Translations under genes and position numbers: made by a program
Notes under the pieces: generated by a model
Told to the model about the DNA's origin: nothing
Database searches by the model: none
Seen by the model: only the letters and a program-made list of their open reading frames with translations
DNA from: JASFQI01 sp050115555
GTDB taxonomy: Bacteria > Desulfobacterota > DSM-4660 > Desulfatiglandales > HGW-15
Direction: 5' to 3'
Assembly (NCBI GenBank): GCA_050115555.1
Contig: JASFQI010000106.1
Location: 1-13,938, forward strand
DNA: 13,938 bases
Shown: positions 13,603-13,938 of the stretch, one piece after another
Position numbering within the stretch: position 1 is the first letter of the stretch
How the letters are laid out: each line of letters starts with the position of its first letter

Positions 13603-13938
13603 ATGGAAATTCATCCTACGGCGGTGGTCAGCCCGGGAGCCGAGCTGGCCGCCGGCGTTCGCATTGGACCGTACACGATCATCGGTGACCACGTGGTCAT
13701 CGGTAAGAACACCGTCATCGGTCCCCATGTCAGCATCGAAGGGCACACACGCATGGGGGAGGAGAACCGGATTTCTCCTTTTGTCTCCATCGGCTCCCCC
13801 CCTCAGGATGTAGGATACCGGGGAGAGGACACCCGGGTGGAGATCGGGGATCGCAACGTCATACGGGAGTATGCAACGATCAACCGGGCCACCACCAAAC
13901 AGGATTGGGTCACATCGATCGGGGACGACAACTACGTC
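13603..13938 (+). CDS. lpxA: UDP-N-acetylglucosamine O-acyltransferase LpxA, N-terminal part (cut by the right edge)
   Basis: LpxA transfers a 3-hydroxyacyl chain from ACP to UDP-GlcNAc, the first step of lipid A synthesis. The 112 codons present show MEIHPTAVVSPGAEL, left-handed beta-helix hexapeptides (VRIGPYTIIGDHVVIGKNTV), the family motif SIGSPPQDVGYRGEDTRVEI and IREYATINRAT. The catalytic histidine (H125 in E. coli) would lie just beyond the edge. GAGGAG precedes the ATG by four bases. A TTG at 13561, in frame and six bases after AGGAGGG (13548-13554), is a second possible start adding 14 residues. The ATG fits the usual family N-terminus better. Confidence 0.95.
   Translation, partial: MEIHPTAVVSPGAELAAGVRIGPYTIIGDHVVIGKNTVIGPHVSIEGHTRMGEENRISPFVSIGSPPQDVGYRGEDTRVEIGDRNVIREYATINRATTKQDWVTSIGDDNYV

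Noticed and set aside
1..13938. A complete novel multi-gene system, CRISPR array, tRNA gene, insertion sequence or prophage
   Set aside because: I found no array-like spaced repeats, transposase or phage-like proteins, or tRNA cloverleaf. The gene content is mostly conserved metabolism and envelope biogenesis.

Overview
The window is ordinary high-GC bacterial chromosome (about 60% GC by eye). It fits a Gram-negative member of the Desulfobacterota (former Deltaproteobacteria), probably a Syntrophobacter-like lineage. That placement is inferred from the gene order lysS - lolC/E - lolD - bamA - skp - lpxD - fabZ - lpxA, from the single lolC/E-type permease gene, and from a BamA with an extra domain before its POTRA repeats. 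No tRNA, rRNA, CRISPR array, insertion sequence or phage gene was found.

Left part, minus strand (1-4228). An acetoacetyl-CoA synthetase gene (4228-2273) is followed by a 355-residue protein I do not recognise (2062-995). After a very AT-rich spacer comes the 5' part of an AMIN-domain envelope protein that runs off the left edge. The first gene activates acetoacetate. The last probably targets an envelope machine to the cell wall or periplasm.

Middle (4229-4751). This 523-base divergent control region has no convincing gene. It holds a good sigma70-type promoter reading toward lysS, with a perfect 15-bp palindrome filling most of its spacer. It also holds a weaker promoter candidate reading toward aacS, and a leader hairpin in front of aacS.

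Right part, plus strand (4752-13938). Lysyl-tRNA synthetase is followed by an envelope-biogenesis cluster. LolC/E and LolD extract lipoproteins from the inner membrane, BamA inserts outer-membrane proteins, and Skp chaperones them. LpxD and LpxA (cut by the right edge) acylate lipid A precursors, and FabZ keeps hydroxyacyl-ACP flowing into fatty acid synthesis. All are co-directional. The gaps are 25 and 9 bases in the lolC-lolD-bamA core and 97 to 204 bases elsewhere.

The least expected feature is a short dispersed repeat of about 40-50 bases. It occurs in the intergenic gaps before lolC, lpxD and lpxA, and as partial copies in the lysS/aacS control region. The copy before lpxD supplies that gene's Shine-Dalgarno sequence and abuts its start codon. 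I did not find a complete novel biological system. The repeat family, the promoter palindrome and the BamA N-terminal domain are the points worth following up.
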